Part shown: positions 32,839 through 34,352 of the stretch, piece after piece
Numbering within the stretch: position 1 is the first letter of the stretch
Layout of the letters: the number at the start of each line of letters is the position of its first letter
Assembly: GCF_900129935.1 (NCBI RefSeq)
Contig: NZ_FQXJ01000034.1
Span: 1-34,352, forward strand
Direction of reading: 5' to 3'
Length of the DNA: 34,352 nucleotides
Source of the DNA: Desulfosporosinus lacus DSM 15449
GTDB lineage: Bacteria; Bacillota; Desulfitobacteriia; Desulfitobacteriales; Desulfitobacteriaceae
Notes under the pieces: model-generated
The model's input: only the letters and a program-made list of their open reading frames with translations
Databases searched by the model: none
Told to the model about the DNA's origin: nothing
Position numbers and translations under genes: made by a program

Positions 32839-33198
32839 TCATTCCAGTTTGCTGACAATTTCTTTGAGTCTTTTGATTTCTTCCGACGATAAATTCGTCC
32901 GGCCCAAAATGGAAACGACGAGCTGATCTGCAGCGCCGTCATACATTTTGTTGATAAGCTCTGTAGTCTCCAGTTCCCGTGTCTGTTCTCTTGTGACAAG
33001 AGGATGGCAGACAAAATCGGGATCATACCGTCCAATAGCCCCCTTATCAACGCACTTTTTAATAACCGTATAGGTAGTGGTTTTACTCCAGCCCACCTGT
33101 TCTTTTAAAATTTTTGCAATTCGTTTCGCTGTTGTATCACCTTCTTTCCAGAGAATGTCCATGACTTTTAGCTCTGAATCAAAAAGTTTGATTTCCAT
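32839..33198 (-). CDS. BlaI/MecI-type transcriptional repressor
   Basis: 119 residues from ATG 33198 with AAGGAG upstream; the frame extends further but without a ribosome site. N-terminal winged helix (LKVMDILWKEGDTTAKRIAKILKEQVGWSKTTTYTVIKKCVDKGAI) and a C-terminal dimerisation helix region with the cleavable linker typical of BlaI/MecI. It likely represses its own operon via the two palindromes at 33221-33238 and 33250-33267 and is inactivated by the co-encoded M56 protease. No beta-lactamase gene is linked, in keeping with a non-antibiotic signal. Confidence 0.92.
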   Translation of the reverse strand: MEIKLFDSELKVMDILWKEGDTTAKRIAKILKEQVGWSKTTTYTVIKKCVDKGAIGRYDPDFVCHPLVTREQTRELETTELINKMYDGAADQLVVSILGRTNLSSEEIKRLKEIVSKLE

Positions 33199-33220
33199 AA
33201 GCGAGCTCCTTCCACTAATC

Positions 33221-33278
33221 ATTCTATTGCAATAGAATGAAACAGCTTTATTCTATTGCAATAGAATAAAGCTGTCAA
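33221..33278 (-). promoter_or_regulatory. Repressor-operon promoter with duplicated operator
   Basis: TTGACA (33273-33278) and TAGAAT (33250-33255) on the minus strand are 17 bases apart. ATTCTATTGCAATAGAAT, a perfect 18-bp palindrome, occurs at 33250-33267 (spacer and -10) and again at 33221-33238. The distal copy is extended by ACAGCTTT/AAAGCTGT to a 34-bp perfect palindrome (33242-33275). Autorepression by the BlaI-type protein is the natural reading. Confidence 0.85.
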
Positions 33279-33601
33279 GAGCTTTTACAATTATTAATTA
33301 AAATGTATAAACTGAGCAAGAGAACGTAACCAGCAGCGGGGGCATCGTCAATCAATGTCTCCGCCGTTTTGCATTTATAGACCAAATGTGGCAGCCCCCG
33401 AACATATCCGCCCTGCACAAAGTGATACGAGCACCCTACACAACCGTTAGGCACCATGACAATATTTGTATCTTGTTTTTTTAGGCTGCACAAGGAAAAA
33501 ATCTCTCGCGTGTGCAAGGGAGCGAGCTAACATTCCCTCGCCTTTGCTTGCGCTTTTGTATACCGGAAGAAGGTGACTGTTTAACTAGTTGCAAAAGGTT
33601 T
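33279..33601. other. Intergenic stretch without a convincing gene
   Basis: A minus-strand frame of 80 codons (33275-33517) contains CVGCSYHF and KCKTAE, but its TTG start has no ribosome site and it overlaps the repressor promoter, so it was not called. Nothing else recognisable up to the plus-strand terminator at 33602. Confidence 0.4.
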
Positions 33602-33626
33602 AAGAGCCGAAAGGCTCTTTTTCTTA
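33602..33626 (+). terminator. Plus-strand terminator without an evident upstream gene
   Basis: AAGAGCC, loop GAAA, GGCTCTT followed by TTTTCTT. A classic intrinsic terminator, yet no plus-strand gene ends nearby, so its gene was probably lost through rearrangement. Confidence 0.75.
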
Positions 33627-33670
33627 TGTCCAAAAGAAAAATAAGCAGCGGTTAAGGCTGCCTGTAATTA

Positions 33671-33859
33671 TTATTTTTGATTTGTTTGGATTCCTAAATG
33701 TTCTTTTAAGGCTTCCTGAAGAATGGTTGAGAAATCCACATTGTGAGCTTCCGCCTCTTCATTAAGCCATAAGGGAATCGATAATGTTTTCTTTGTCGCT
33801 AAGGCATCACGTGCCATATAAATAGCGTTTGACGGACCCTGAATCTCCGTATCTCGAAT
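33671..33859 (-). pseudogene. HicB-family antitoxin, 5'-truncated remnant
   Basis: 62 codons open to a stop at 33671. The C-terminal half of HicB is clear: NAIYMARDALATKKTLSIPLW, then LNEEAEAHNVDFSTILQEALKEHLG, i.e. the end of the partial RNase-H-like fold plus the DNA-binding tail. HicB is usually about 110-140 residues; the first half is missing. A KDGKFE-like piece in another frame just upstream suggests a frameshift or deletion. No hicA was found. It directly follows, in the same frame, the stop of the DUF3102 protein. Confidence 0.7.
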
Positions 33860-34352
33860 TTACCATCTTTCATGGGTAGCGTAGGTCTCAACCGTCGTCA
33901 TATTCGTCCTGGTAACAGGCGGCCACTCTTTAAGCCTTTCCACCATATTTCCAGCAAGCTCCCTCGCGTCTTCGCTGCATTTCTCCTGCACCGCCGGATC
34001 AAGTCTGGCCAGTTGGCAGAGGGCTTCCAGCAGTTCCTGGAATGCATCGGCGATAGTTTGGCGGCAAGCGATGCATTTTTCTTCATACTTCGTGGTAAAG
34101 GCTTGGGAGGCAGCAGTTTTTGGCCTGCTTATTGGTTTGGCGGTTTTTTTGACGGTTTGATATTCTATCTTGATTCCCCCGGAATTATTAGGCAGAGGTG
34201 TGACTTGAGCCAGCTCTTTCTCCGGAAGGGTTTGCTTCTGTTCTTTAAGAGCCCGATTCAGCTCACGGATGGTTATATTATTAACATCCTGCTCCAGGAT
34301 AAATTCCTCCCGCTCATCTTCCGGAATTCCCAGCAGGAGAAGAGCCTGGTTG
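33860..34352 (-). CDS. DUF3102 domain protein, C-terminal part, cut by window edge
   Basis: The minus strand is open from the edge to TAA at 33860, 163 residues visible. The beginning NQALLLLGIPEDEREEFILEQDVNNITIRELNRALKEQ fits DUF3102, a protein of phages and conjugative elements that pairs with parB-like contexts. The middle is Pro/Lys-rich, then EEKCIACRQTIADAFQELLEAL has a CxxC pair and helices. The last residues (MTTVETYATHERW) look unlike a natural end, possibly a fusion point. It signals an integrated mobile element continuing rightwards. Confidence 0.65.
   Translation of the reverse strand, partial: NQALLLLGIPEDEREEFILEQDVNNITIRELNRALKEQKQTLPEKELAQVTPLPNNSGGIKIEYQTVKKTAKPISRPKTAASQAFTTKYEEKCIACRQTIADAFQELLEALCQLARLDPAVQEKCSEDARELAGNMVERLKEWPPVTRTNMTTVETYATHERW

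Noticed and set aside
33275-33517. 80-codon minus-strand frame with CVGC and CK motifs
   Set aside because: TTG start without ribosome site, overlap with the repressor promoter palindrome, and no recognisable family.

Overview
The window looks like chromosomal DNA of a low-to-moderate GC, endospore-lineage anaerobic Firmicute of the Desulfosporosinus/Desulfitobacterium type. This is an inference from gene content and sequence style: T-box leaders, strong AGGAGG ribosome sites, a reverse-type rubrerythrin under a PerR box, FeoA/FeoB with a Cys-rich FeoB partner, DUF3793, a CZB chemoreceptor and a CdaR-like PAS regulator. No rRNA, tRNA or CRISPR array was seen.

Layout. 1-700: left-edge piece of an IS200/IS605-type element (N-terminus of TnpB, a divergent small ribbon-helix-helix gene, an end-like hairpin). 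824-9454: mostly minus-strand genes: YgjP-type metallopeptidase, a soluble CZB chemoreceptor, a membrane Cache chemoreceptor, a triple-PAS CdaR/PucR-type regulator, a DUF2695 protein, a short plus-strand peptide gene and an EmrE-like exporter. 9777-12653: an ABC exporter operon (ATPase, permease, YjfB). 13028-14720 (plus): DUF3793 protein, a zinc-ribbon protein, then a rubrerythrin whose promoter carries a perfect PerR box.

14779-21060 (minus): an aromatic amino acid block, T-box - aroF (DAHP synthase) - T-box - trpE-trpG-trpD-trpC-trpF. Genes in the trp cluster overlap by 1-4 bases. Both T-boxes appear to read UGG (Trp), so DAHP synthase and anthranilate-to-indoleglycerol phosphate synthesis would both respond to uncharged tRNA-Trp. 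trpB and trpA are not here. Divergently, ilvE (plus) has its own promoter. 22613-27029 (minus): a large secreted phosphodiester glycosidase with a degenerate metallophosphoesterase-like tail, a VanZ protein and an HTH-Uma2 fusion.

27247-30750 (minus): an iron locus: His/Cys-rich protein, a possible 41-residue membrane peptide, feoA, feoB and a FeoB-associated Cys-rich protein. feoA has a Fur-like box over its -35. feoB and the His/Cys-rich gene share a different dyad (AGTTAG, six bases, CTAACT), which suggests two-layer metal control. 30785-31410: gene-free, strongly structured DNA, probably mobile-element relics including an orphan omegaRNA-like end. 31413-33275: a BlaI-type repressor and an M56 membrane metalloprotease whose C-terminus is a copper-amine-oxidase-like stalk domain instead of a penicillin sensor, with two identical operator palindromes. 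33602-34352: terminator, a 5'-truncated HicB relic and the C-terminal part of a DUF3102 phage/plasmid-type protein running off the right edge.
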